Shown: positions 28,419-36,889 of the stretch, piece by piece | How positions within the stretch are numbered: position 1 is the first letter of the stretch | How the letters are laid out: each line of letters starts with the position of its first letter | From: Mitsuaria sp. WAJ17 | Lineage (GTDB): Bacteria; Pseudomonadota; Gammaproteobacteria; Burkholderiales; Burkholderiaceae_C | DNA: 64,000 nt | Assembly (NCBI RefSeq): GCF_014174515.1 | Contig: NZ_JACJUG010000015.1 | Coordinates: forward strand, 1 to 64,000 | Reading direction: 5' to 3' | Notes under the pieces: generated by a model | Told to the model about the DNA's origin: nothing | Databases searched by the model: none | What the model saw: only the letters and a program-made list of their open reading frames with translations | Translations under genes and position numbers: made by a program

Positions 28419-30083
28419 ATGCCCACCGACATCGAGATTGCCCAGGCCGCCACGCTGCGCAAGATCCTTCCCCTTGCACAGGAGCATCTGGGCCTGGCCG
28501 AGGACGAGCTCGTGCCCTATGGCCATTACAAGGCCAAGCTGAGCCTCGCCGCCCTTCGCCGGCTCGAGAAGCTGCCCCAGCGCGGCAAGCTGGTGCTGGT
28601 CACCGCCATCACGCCCACGCCGCCGGGGGAGGGCAAGACCACCACCACGGTGGGTTTGGGCGACGGGCTCAACCGCATCGGCGCCAACACCATCATCTGC
28701 CTGCGCGAGCCCTCGCTGGGGCCCTGCTTCGGCATGAAGGGCGGAGCGGCCGGTGGCGGCCATGCGCAGGTGGTGCCCATGGAGGACATCAACCTCCACT
28801 TCACCGGCGACTTCCATGCCATCGCCCTGGCCAACAACCTGCTGGCCGCGATGGTCGACAACCACATCCACCACGGCAATGTGCTCGGGCTGGACGTGCG
28901 CCGCATCAGCTGGCGCCGTGTGGTGGACATGAACGACCGGGCCCTGCGTCTCATCACCGCGAGCCTGGGCGGCCCGGGCAATGGCTATCCGCGCGAGGAC
29001 GGCTTCGACATCGTCGTGGCCTCCGAGGTCATGGCCATCCTGTGCCTGGCCGATTCGCTGGCCGACCTGAAGCGCCGGCTGGGCCAGATCATCGTCGGCT
29101 ACACCACGGACAAGAAGCCCGTCACCGCCCGCGAGCTGCAGGCCGATGGCGCCATGGCGGCCCTGTTGAGGGATGCCATCCAGCCCAATCTGGTCCAGAC
29201 CCTGGAAGGCAATCCGGCCTTCGTGCACGGCGGGCCCTTCGCCAACATCGCCCACGGCTGCAATTCCGTGATGGCCACGCGCACGGCCCTGCGCCTGGCC
29301 GACTACGTGGTCACCGAGGCGGGCTTCGGCGCCGACCTGGGCGCCGAGAAGTTCATCGACATCAAGTGCCGCAAGTCCGGCTTGCGGCCCTCCTGCGCCG
29401 TGGTCGTGGCCACCATCCGTGCGCTGAAGCATCATGGGCAGGGCGCGGCGGACGGCCTGGAGGCCCTGCGCCTGGGTCTGCCCAACCTGGAGCGCCATGT
29501 GCACAACGTGCAGCAGCACTACCGGCTGCCGGCCATCGTCTCCATCAACCGCTTCGACAGCGACACGCCCGAGGAGATCGCTCTCGTGAAGGCGGCCTGC
29601 GAACGCCTGGGCGTGCGCTGCGTGCTGGCCAGCCACTGGGCGCAGGGCGGGGCGGGCGCCGAGGAACTGGCGCGGGCCGTGGTTCAGGCCTGCCAGGGCG
29701 AAGCCCCGGCCCTGGGCCTGCTGTATCAGGATGCGGACGGCCTGGCGCACAAGCTGCAGGCCGTGGCCACGCGCATCTACGGCGCCGAGGACATCGACTT
29801 CGAGCCGACCGCCTTCAGGCAGCTGGAGGAGATCACGGCCCTGGGCCATGGCCACCTGCCGGTCTGCATTGCCAAGACGCAGTACTCCTTCAGCAGCGAT
29901 GCCAAGCGCCTGGGCGCGCCGCAAGGCCATCGCCTGCGCGTGCGCGAGCTGCGCCTGCATGCGGGCGCCGAGTTCGTCACCGCCATCTGCGGCGACATCA
30001 TGACCATGCCGGGCCTGCCCAAGTCCCCAGCGGCCGAGCGTATCGGCCTCGACGATGGTGGTCGCATCCACGGACTGTTCTGA
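28419..30083 (+). CDS. fhs: formate-tetrahydrofolate ligase
   Basis: 554 residues (family about 555). It makes 10-formyl-THF from formate, THF and ATP. The nucleotide-binding motif [20 protein letters not shown] (about residues 65-84), the [18 protein letters not shown] loop, and [14 protein letters not shown] are diagnostic. It ends with [10 protein letters not shown] as usual. A GGAG site lies upstream of the ATG. No folate-related neighbour or recognisable riboswitch is seen around it. Confidence 0.97.
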   Translation: MPTDIEIAQAATLRKILPLAQEHLGLAEDELVPYGHYKAKLSLAALRRLEKLPQRGKLVLVTAITPTPPGEGKTTTTVGLGDGLNRIGANTIICLREPSLGPCFGMKGGAAGGGHAQVVPMEDINLHFTGDFHAIALANNLLAAMVDNHIHHGNVLGLDVRRISWRRVVDMNDRALRLITASLGGPGNGYPREDGFDIVVASEVMAILCLADSLADLKRRLGQIIVGYTTDKKPVTARELQADGAMAALLRDAIQPNLVQTLEGNPAFVHGGPFANIAHGCNSVMATRTALRLADYVVTEAGFGADLGAEKFIDIKCRKSGLRPSCAVVVATIRALKHHGQGAADGLEALRLGLPNLERHVHNVQQHYRLPAIVSINRFDSDTPEEIALVKAACERLGVRCVLASHWAQGGAGAEELARAVVQACQGEAPALGLLYQDADGLAHKLQAVATRIYGAEDIDFEPTAFRQLEEITALGHGHLPVCIAKTQYSFSSDAKRLGAPQGHRLRVRELRLHAGAEFVTAICGDIMTMPGLPKSPAAERIGLDDGGRIHGLF

Positions 30084-30444
30084 TGCGACACACCCGCGGC
30101 CGGGGTGCTGCGGGAAGGCACGGAGCCCTGCGGCGGATGGCCTGCCGATACTGCAGGGGCCCGGCGGAGCTGATGCCGCGCCACCTGCGCCGTTCACGGC
30201 AGGCCTGAAGAACAACAAGGCAAGGATGCTCCGGCATAGGCTGTCGGAGCGGGGGATCTCTCGGTGTGAGGCAGGACCAGGTCCGCCAGGCGGGCCTGCC
30301 TGCTCCGTGCAAACCGGGGCGCGCCCGCATGGCTGCGAGGCCGTCCCACTGCAGGCCGCAGGTCCCCGCGGCCGGCACCGCTGCTGTCCCGGGTGGGGTC
30401 GGACGTGCCAGGTCTTGCTACCTGCCTTATCTCAGGAGATCGAG
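30084..30444. other. 361-bp intergenic region between fhs and the carboxypeptidase gene
   Basis: GC-rich, with short inverted segments (for example around 30280-30300). No gene, RNA or clear promoter could be recognised. Confidence 0.5.
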
Positions 30445-32772
30445 ATGAAGCAGCAAGGCAGTCAGTTTCAATCCGCGTGGCGTGTCCGGCGCCCAATCGT
30501 CGGTGCCCTCGTCGCCGCGCTCGGGGCCCTGGCCCTCGGCGGTATCGTGCCTGCCCAGGCACAGTCCGCCGAGCCCACGCTGATCCCGGGGCGAGAGTCC
30601 GCCGCCCGGCAGACCATGCGCGCCTACTTCAGCGATGTGCGCAAGGCCCGGGCCATCGCCCACAGCCGCTTCGAGACGCTGGCGTCGCCCTATGAACTGG
30701 GCTACGTGATCGTGCAGGTCAATGCCGAGGAGGCCCGGGAGCTGCGTGCCCTGGGCTTTCGTTTGGAGCCCGATCCGCACTGGCTGACGCAGCAGCGCGA
30801 GCAGGCCCGCATGGAGTCCGGCGAGCGGCGCCGCCAGGCCTTGGCCGCGGGGCAGCGCCAGACGCTGGCGGGCATTCCCAACTACAGCTGCTATCCCACG
30901 GTGGAGGAGGTCTTCACAGAGGCGCAGGGCATGGTCAGCGCCAAGCCGCAGCTGGCCAGCTGGATCGACATCGGCGATTCCTGGGAGAAGAGCCGGGGCA
31001 CCGGCGGCTATGACCTGCGGGTGCTCAAGCTCAGCAACAGCGCGGTGGCCGGCCCGAAGCCACGGCTCTTCGTCAACGCGGGCATCCATGCCCGCGAGTA
31101 CGCGACCACGCCTCTGGTGCTGGAGTTCGCGCGGCGCCTGGTCAACGGCTACGGTGTCGATGCCGATGCCACCTGGATCCTCGATCACCACGAGATCCAC
31201 CTGCTGCTGGCCACCAACCCGGATGGGCGCAAGAAGGCAGAGACCGGCCTGCTGTGGCGCAAGAACACCAACACCGCCTACTGCGGTGCGACCAGCAACA
31301 GCAGGGGCGCTGACCTCAACCGCAACTTCGGTTTCGGCTGGAACAGCACGGGCGGCTCCGGGTCCAGCGGCAATGCCTGCAACGAAACCTACCGCGGCGC
31401 CAGCGCCGCTTCTGAGCCCGAGACCCGCGCGGTGGAGGCCTACGTCCGCTCCCTGTGGAGCGACCGCCGCGGTCCCAATCGCAGCGACCCGGCCCCGCTG
31501 GACACCAGTGGCATCCACCTGGACATCCACAGTCATGGCCGCCTGCTGCTGTGGCCTTGGGGTACGAACGGGTCCGTGGCGGGCAATGACGCGCAGCTGG
31601 CCACCCTGGGCCGCAAGTTTGCCTACTGGAATGGCCACACGCCCGAGCGGTCCCTGGACCTGTACGAGACCGACGGCACCAGCGACGGCCCCAGCTACGG
31701 CGAGCTGGGGGTGGCCGCCTTCACCTTCGAGCTGGGCACGGCCTTTTTTGAGCAGTGCAGCTACTACACCAACACCCTGTTGCCGGGCAATATGCCGGCG
31801 TTGTTCTACGCCGCCAAGGTGGTACGCACGCCCTACCAGACGCCGGCGGGGCCGGACGTCACCCAACTGGCGCTGTCGGCCGGCCGTGTGACGGCCGGTA
31901 CGCCGGTGACCCTGGACGCGCGGGTGGACGACACCCGCTACAACCAGAGCAACGGTACTGAGCCCACGCAGACCATCGCCGCGGCCGAGGCCTACCTCGA
32001 TGTGCCGCCCTGGCAGGCCGGGGCGCAGGCCGTGCCGCTGGCTGCGGTCGATGGCAGCTTCAACAGCAGCGCGGAGGCCGTGCGCGGCACGCTGAACACC
32101 ACAGGCATGAGCAGCGGCCGTCACCTGGTCTTTGTGCGAGGCCGTGATGCCGCGGGCAACTGGGGCGCCTTCAGTGCGGTCTTCCTGGACATCGGCGGCA
32201 GCGGTGGTGGGCAGCCGCCCGTCGCGGCCTTCGACTACAGCGTCAATGGCCTCGCTGTGCAGTTCACCGACGGCAGCAGCGACGACGGCAGCATCGCCAG
32301 CCGCCAGTGGAGCTTCGGCGACGGCAGCAATGGCAGCGGGACGCCGGTCAGCCACACTTACCCCGCCGCAGGCAGCTACACGGTGCAGCTGACCGTCACC
32401 GACAACGAAGGACTCAGCGCCAGCACCAGCAAGCTGGTCCAGCTCAGCGATGATGGCGTGCCCGTGCTCACCAAGGGTCAGGTCTTGACCGGCCTGTCCG
32501 GTGCGACGGGCAGCTGGCGCTATTGGAAGGTGGCGGTGCCGGCTGGCACCACCTCCCTGACCGTGGCGACCAGCGGCGGCAGCGGCGACCTCGACCTCTT
32601 CACGCGCGCAGGTGCCAAGCCCACCAGCAGCAGCTACAACTGCCGCAAGCAGGGCAGCACCAATGCCGAGACCTGCACGTTGAGCAATCCGGCTGCCGGC
32701 TGGCTCTATATCGGTGTCTACGGCTACAGCAGCTACAGCGGTGCCCAGCTGAGCCTGAGCTATACGCCCTGA
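30445..32772 (+). CDS. secreted M14 zinc carboxypeptidase with PKD and PPC domains
   Basis: 775 residues. An N-terminal export signal (VRRPIVGALVAALGALALGG, then VPAQAQS) precedes a propeptide-like region and the M14 domain (about 140-460). Zinc ligands are in GIHAREY (HxxE) and LDIHSHG; substrate-binding NRNFGFGW and the catalytic Glu in FTFELGT are present. A linker domain, a PKD domain (about 590-670, RQWSFGDGS, YTVQLTVTDNEG) and a C-terminal pre-peptidase domain (about 680-775) follow. It should digest peptides outside the cell. The ATG is preceded by CAGGAG; a longer reading from 30055 is non-coding in character. Confidence 0.92.
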   Translation: MKQQGSQFQSAWRVRRPIVGALVAALGALALGGIVPAQAQSAEPTLIPGRESAARQTMRAYFSDVRKARAIAHSRFETLASPYELGYVIVQVNAEEARELRALGFRLEPDPHWLTQQREQARMESGERRRQALAAGQRQTLAGIPNYSCYPTVEEVFTEAQGMVSAKPQLASWIDIGDSWEKSRGTGGYDLRVLKLSNSAVAGPKPRLFVNAGIHAREYATTPLVLEFARRLVNGYGVDADATWILDHHEIHLLLATNPDGRKKAETGLLWRKNTNTAYCGATSNSRGADLNRNFGFGWNSTGGSGSSGNACNETYRGASAASEPETRAVEAYVRSLWSDRRGPNRSDPAPLDTSGIHLDIHSHGRLLLWPWGTNGSVAGNDAQLATLGRKFAYWNGHTPERSLDLYETDGTSDGPSYGELGVAAFTFELGTAFFEQCSYYTNTLLPGNMPALFYAAKVVRTPYQTPAGPDVTQLALSAGRVTAGTPVTLDARVDDTRYNQSNGTEPTQTIAAAEAYLDVPPWQAGAQAVPLAAVDGSFNSSAEAVRGTLNTTGMSSGRHLVFVRGRDAAGNWGAFSAVFLDIGGSGGGQPPVAAFDYSVNGLAVQFTDGSSDDGSIASRQWSFGDGSNGSGTPVSHTYPAAGSYTVQLTVTDNEGLSASTSKLVQLSDDGVPVLTKGQVLTGLSGATGSWRYWKVAVPAGTTSLTVATSGGSGDLDLFTRAGAKPTSSSYNCRKQGSTNAETCTLSNPAAGWLYIGVYGYSSYSGAQLSLSYTP

Positions 32773-32828
32773 GCCTCCCTGCCGGCCTGCTGCACGCAAT
32801 TGCAGCTTGAACTTGCTGCACAATCGCG

Positions 32829-32849
32829 CCCCCGCCCCCGTGGCGGGGG
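32829..32849 (+). terminator. GC hairpin after the carboxypeptidase gene
   Basis: CCCCCGCC and GGCGGGGG arms flank a short loop, 57 bp after the M14 stop. It has no T run, so it is only a possible terminator. It lies 27 bp upstream of the next start. Confidence 0.4.
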
Positions 32850-32876
32850 TGTGATTCTCGTCAGCAGGAGTGTTGT

Positions 32877-33299
32877 TTGTCCCGGAGCAGTAAAGAGCGC
32901 GCGGTGAGCCGCGCGGCAGAATTTTTTGTGATGAGCCAGCTCATGCGCCTGGGCCACCAGGTGGTGCCCACGCTCGGGGGCTTTGGCGGCGTGGAGCTGC
33001 TGGTCAAGACGCCCGCCGGGCGGCAGCTGGAGGTGGTGGTTCGCGGCGTGCCGGACAACGGCCGCTGGCTGGTCAACGAAGAGCCCGAAGGCGAGATGAG
33101 CCAGCGTTTCTACGTGCTGCTCAACTACAAGCGCTTCGAGGAAGCACGGGCCTATCCCATGGTCTTCGTGATGCCGGCGAGCCGGGCAGAGGGCATGAAG
33201 TCCCCGCGCGGGCGCGGCAAGGCCATCGTCTTCGGCAACAAGAAGCAGTGCCCACCGGACCTGGACCGCTGGGCGGAGGCCTGGGCTGTCATACAGTAG
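32877..33299 (+). CDS. conserved hypothetical protein with nuclease-like (PD-(D/E)XK-type) core
   Basis: 140 residues. An AGGAG site sits before the TTG start (a GTG nine codons later is an alternative). The first half, SRAAEFFVMSQLMRLGHQVVPTLGG then GVELLVKTPAGRQLEVVVRG, follows the helix-strand-(D/E)-strand-(E) order of PD-(D/E)XK restriction-like folds seen in small proteins that start GEYFVAAEL. Here the Asp is Glu, and the usual E-x-K is replaced by ExVV, so catalysis is doubtful. No partner methylase or toxin is nearby. Function unknown. Confidence 0.6.
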   Translation: MSRSSKERAVSRAAEFFVMSQLMRLGHQVVPTLGGFGGVELLVKTPAGRQLEVVVRGVPDNGRWLVNEEPEGEMSQRFYVLLNYKRFEEARAYPMVFVMPASRAEGMKSPRGRGKAIVFGNKKQCPPDLDRWAEAWAVIQ

Positions 33300-33303
33300 G
33301 GCC

Positions 33304-33870
33304 ATGACCCAAGTCCTTCGCCTCAAGAACTCGCGGCCGTGGCTGGCCTCCCTCGTATTGCTGGCAGGCCTGTCGGCCTGTGCCGTGCAGACCGTCCATA
33401 CCCCGGGCCAGAAGGCAGACACGGGCGACCGCCTGGCCGAGGCCGCTGCGTCGCCACTCAATGACCTGAACCTGGTGCGCGCCAAGATCCCCGAGGTGCT
33501 GCTCACCGCCCGCCAGGCGCCCTATGCGCGCCCGGCGGACTGCCCCGCACTGGCGGCGCAGCTGCAGGGACTCAACGCCGTGCTGGGCCAGGACCTGGAC
33601 AGCCCGCGCGCCCCTGGCGAGGAAGACTGGTTCGGCAAGGCCGGCGATGCCTTTGGCGATGCCGCCGTGAGCGGCTTGCGCAGCGCCACCGAAGGCCTGC
33701 TGCCCTTCCGCGGCTGGATCCGCAAGCTCAGCGGCGCCGAGCGCTACAACCGTGAGGTCACGGCCGCCATCGCCGCCGGGCTGGCGCGCCGCGCCTATCT
33801 GAGCGGCCTGGGGCAGGGCATGCGCTGCGAGCCGGTGGCTGCACAGGCCGCCACCGCCGCCAGCCGCTGA
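33304..33870 (+). CDS. putative lipoprotein, function unknown
   Basis: 188 residues. The signal peptide with lipobox LLAGLSAC (Cys at about residue 26) predicts an outer- or inner-membrane lipoprotein. The rest is mainly helical; it contains two Cys (ADCPAL, GMRCEP) that could form a disulphide and a GDAFGDAAVSGLRSATEGLLPFRGWIRKLSGAERY segment in outline. It begins 4 bp after the preceding gene's stop, so the two are probably co-transcribed. No function is recognised. Confidence 0.75.
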   Translation: MTQVLRLKNSRPWLASLVLLAGLSACAVQTVHTPGQKADTGDRLAEAAASPLNDLNLVRAKIPEVLLTARQAPYARPADCPALAAQLQGLNAVLGQDLDSPRAPGEEDWFGKAGDAFGDAAVSGLRSATEGLLPFRGWIRKLSGAERYNREVTAAIAAGLARRAYLSGLGQGMRCEPVAAQAATAASR

Positions 33871-33944
33871 CAAGCCACGGCGTCTCCGGCCGCCAGGTCC
33901 ATGCTGCTGGCCGAGGGCCTGGCTCCGGCCGATTCGCGAGTCGC

Positions 33945-35291
33945 TCAGCCGGGCGCACGACCTGTGGGCCTTGACGTCCACAGCAGCAGGGTAAGACCCA
34001 GGCCTGCAGAGCACAGCGAGGCCAGGAAGATGCCCATCTTCGCGCTGTCCAGGAGCGGGCCGCTCAGCCCGAGGTCTGCAATCAGCAAGGCCATCGTGAA
34101 GCCGATGCCGGCAAGAAAGCTGCCACCCACCAGTGTCCGCCAGCCCAGCTCGGGCGCGCGGCTCGCCAGGCCGAGGCGCAGGGCCAGCCAACTGAACAGC
34201 ACGATGCCTGCCGGCTTGCCCACCACAAAGCCCAGGAACACCGCCATGGCAACCGGCTGGCGAGCCTGTTCCCAGGACAGCTGCAGCCCGGCATTGGCCA
34301 GGGCGAAGAGCGGCATCACGCAAAAGCTCACCCAGGGATGCATTGCCATCTCCAGCCGCTCGACAGCCGATAGCGATTCGCGGGCGGCCAGTTCCGCGAT
34401 CAGCAATGTCTTGCGATCGCGCGTATTGCCACTGCCCCCGCGCCCGGTGGGGTGTGCGATGACCTGACGCAGGATGCCGTACAGCCGGGTGTCACTGACC
34501 CAGCGCCGTGCCGGGGTCATCAGGCCCAGGATCACGCCGGTGATCGTCGCATGCAGTCCGGATGCATCGATGGCCAGCCAGATGGCGCACCCGCTCAGAA
34601 CATAGGGCGAGAACTGTCGGATGCCAATGCGTGCCATGAAGCGAATCAGCGCCACGCCCAGGGCCGCGAGTGTCAGCATGTGCCAGTCAATCCCGCTGCT
34701 ATAGCCTATGGCTACGATCAGGATGGCCCCAACGTCATCCACGATGGCCAGCATCAGCATGAAGACGCGCAGGCTTTGCGGCACGCGGCGCCCCAGCAGG
34801 GCGAGGCACGCGATGACGAAGGCGGTGTCTGTGGCCATGGCGATGCCCCATCCGCGCTGTGACGGCGATCCCCATTGCAGGGCCAGGAAAACGGCAGCCG
34901 GCCCGACCATGCCGCCCAGTGCTGCAGCCATGGGCAGCGCCGCCATGCGCGGCTTGCGCATTTCACCCAGCACCAGCTCACGCTTGAGTTCCAGCGCCAC
35001 CAGGAAGAAGAACAGCGTCATCAGCCCGTCATTGATCCAGGCCTTCAGCGAGCGCCCGGTTTCGAGATCCCCCAGGCGCAAACCGAGCCGCGTGTCCCAG
35101 AAGCCGGACAGCGCCTGGGCGAAGGCTGAGTTCGACAGCAAGACTGCGGCCAGTGCGCACAGCAGCAGGACCACGCCTCCAGCGGCCTCGATGCGAAGAA
35201 ACCGCGCGAAGCTGGGCCGTACCTGATCGATCAGTTCCCTGGGAAGCCCTATGGTGGCAGCGTGCGGCCCGAGATGGTCCTTCTCGATCAC
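33945..35291 (-). CDS. nhaA: Na+/H+ antiporter NhaA
   Basis: 448 residues, longer than E. coli NhaA (388) by N- and C-terminal extensions. It has twelve membrane segments. FLRIEAAGGVVLLLCALAAVL, the NDGLMTLFFFLVALELKRE helix, and the ion-binding double Asp in MLAIVDDVGAILIVAI (about residues 190-205) are all NhaA hallmarks. It exports Na+ in exchange for protons at high pH or salinity. The start is GTG (35291) with no obvious ribosome-binding site. The gene stands alone, convergent with the lipoprotein gene. Confidence 0.95.
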   Translation of the reverse strand: MIEKDHLGPHAATIGLPRELIDQVRPSFARFLRIEAAGGVVLLLCALAAVLLSNSAFAQALSGFWDTRLGLRLGDLETGRSLKAWINDGLMTLFFFLVALELKRELVLGEMRKPRMAALPMAAALGGMVGPAAVFLALQWGSPSQRGWGIAMATDTAFVIACLALLGRRVPQSLRVFMLMLAIVDDVGAILIVAIGYSSGIDWHMLTLAALGVALIRFMARIGIRQFSPYVLSGCAIWLAIDASGLHATITGVILGLMTPARRWVSDTRLYGILRQVIAHPTGRGGSGNTRDRKTLLIAELAARESLSAVERLEMAMHPWVSFCVMPLFALANAGLQLSWEQARQPVAMAVFLGFVVGKPAGIVLFSWLALRLGLASRAPELGWRTLVGGSFLAGIGFTMALLIADLGLSGPLLDSAKMGIFLASLCSAGLGLTLLLWTSRPTGRAPG

Positions 35292-35382
35292 GGGGCCGCG
35301 GCCTGGTCGAGGGCGCGCCGCCGCCGGAACTCATCCCGGCGACGCCGAGGCGGGCCCTGAGCGGCCCCCGACATGCCCAGCC

Positions 35383-35607
35383 TCACTCCGCCTTCATCTG
35401 CAACGTGATCTGCTGCAGGATGTTGCTGCCGACCGTGGTCAGGCGCAGGTGTCCGCCGTCCCATCGGAGCCAGTTCAGCGCGACGTAGTCGTCGATGTAG
35501 CCGTTGGGGATGTCAGCGGCCCGCCGTCGGTCCAGGGACGCCATGCTGCTGGCGAGGGCGCTTCTGAGCAGGCTCAGACGCGATCGAGTACTGGATAAGG
35601 CGACCAT
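35383..35607 (-). CDS. small hypothetical protein, 74 residues
   Basis: 74 residues starting at an ATG preceded 5 bp upstream by AGGAGA. It has a basic N-terminal helix (STRSRLSLLRSALASSM) and a compact C-terminal region (IPNGYIDDYVALNWLRWDGGHLRLTTVG). The latter looks like a winged-helix-like fold, but this is weak. A longer upstream reading has no such ribosome-binding site. Function unknown. Confidence 0.55.
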   Translation of the reverse strand: MVALSSTRSRLSLLRSALASSMASLDRRRAADIPNGYIDDYVALNWLRWDGGHLRLTTVGSNILQQITLQMKAE

Positions 35608-36329
35608 GATGTCTCCTGACAAGGTGAACAGGCCTGGGTCGTGGCGGAGGGGCGTCCTGCCGACCGTGTGCCGGCTCGCCCTCGGCCGCGGCGGCCGCAG
35701 AAAGGGGGTGGAGAGAACGCAGCCTTGCGGCGGCGCGATGTCCAAGCGCTGGCGCATGGGAGGGCGCCGGGGACTTGGGGAAATCCGCAGGGATCTTGCG
35801 GGCTGGCCATCCGGGCCTGAAGCAAGAGGCGTTCCCGCTTGAAGTGCTCGCCCGTGCCTTGCTTCGGCCTGGGCGAGCCTTGCGAATGGACGCCGGGGGC
35901 GGGCCGTCGGGTGCAGGTCCTTGGACTGCGGGCAGGCGATTCGCCGATCAGGCCTGATGCTGGTTTTACTCTACTTTGGGCCGGTGTGCCGCCTATTTGT
36001 TTGTGTCCCCAGTCTGGTGGCGCCGTGCTACGAAGTTCCGCCTCGGGGGCGCCCCCAGCCGGCCGGGCCTGTTGCGCACTGCAGGCGCGGCGCTGTGCGC
36101 GATAGCTCGCCAGGCGCCGATGCCAGGCGGCTCGTCGCTGCTGCGGGCCGGCATGAGTCGCAGCCCTTTCCCATGGGCACGGTTGCCAATGACGAGCAAG
36201 CTCGCTGTCCGCCAGAGGACCTGCCTGGTGATGGGTGGCGTGCAGGCCTACCTCGATGAAAGGCAGCCAGGTGCAATTCGCGGGCCTCTGGTCGCCAGCA
36301 GCAGCTCCCTGATCAAGTAAGCTAGACGG
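35608..36329. other. 722-bp region without a supportable gene
   Basis: Several overlapping open frames exist on both strands, but all are Arg/Pro/Gly-rich GC shadows without ribosome-binding sites. No RNA, repeat or promoter was recognised with confidence. It lies on the left side of the RHS toxin island and may be decayed sequence. Confidence 0.5.
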
Positions 36330-36734
36330 ATGGCGCTCGCTCCGATCCCTTCCCTATCCGCCGCCCTGAAGCTGCTGAGCGGCGCCAGGGCAACGGACAG
36401 CAAACGTCCATTGCCGGGCCCCCGTGTACAGCCCCTTCGACAAGCTGGCGGCCGCAGCGCCAGGACCTCCTCGGCAGAGCGACTCCATGCGCGTCTCAAG
36501 GTGGCGCGGCTGCAGCCGGATTGGTCAGCGTCCAAGGCCTTGCGCCTGCTGGTCGAGGCGGCATTGCTGCAGGAACTGGGTGAATCGCTGCAGCTTGATC
36601 CCGGTTTCGGGGACCTGGTCGAACGCACCAGCCGTGCGATTGAGCTGGATGAAGGCTGTGCACCGCTCCTTGCTGAGGCATTCGATCAGATGACGGCGCT
36701 GGGCGAGGCGAGCACGGTCCCGCCAGCCCGCTGA
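36330..36734 (+). CDS. hypothetical protein next to sigma-factor remnant
   Basis: 134 residues with no membrane segment or signal peptide. The N terminus (APIPSLSAALKLLSGAR) is followed by a basic linker, then a helical, acidic C-terminal half (LQPDWSASKALRLLVEAALLQELGESL, FGDLVERTSRAIELDEG in outline). The helical half has normal protein character and a coherent acidic composition, unlike the shadow frames around it. It ends 9 bp from the convergent sigma-factor fragment. No function is recognised. Confidence 0.5.
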   Translation: MALAPIPSLSAALKLLSGARATDSKRPLPGPRVQPLRQAGGRSARTSSAERLHARLKVARLQPDWSASKALRLLVEAALLQELGESLQLDPGFGDLVERTSRAIELDEGCAPLLAEAFDQMTALGEASTVPPAR

Positions 36735-36743
36735 CGCCGTGGT

Positions 36744-36884
36744 TCAGCCCTGTGAGCTGAACCCATGGGCACGGAGCTGGATCAGCAGTGCCTTGATGCC
36801 CGCCCTGTGCAGCTGGGAAATCCTCCCGCGTGTCAGCCCCATGCCTGCGGCGATGTCGTTGAAGCCCTGCTGCTGAACGCATCG
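36744..36884 (-). pseudogene. 3' remnant of a FliA-like sigma factor (region 4.2)
   Basis: The minus strand reads, in one open frame ending at a TGA (36744-36746), QQGFNDIAAGMGLTRGRISQ followed by LHRAGIKALLIQLRAHGF. The first part is the helix-turn-helix of sigma-70 region 4.2, closest by eye to FliA (sigma-28). Upstream the frame is lost exactly where RHS-coding sequence on the other strand begins (about 36868-36890). Only about 45 codons remain. It is probably the end of a flagellar sigma gene cut by the insertion or recombination that brought in the RHS fragment. Confidence 0.6.
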
Positions 36885-36889
36885 AACGG

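Noticed and set aside
30055..30444. In-frame N-terminal extension of the M14 carboxypeptidase
   Set aside because: The signal peptide starts at 30445 with a good ribosome-binding site; the extension is Arg/Pro/Gly-rich and would bury the signal.
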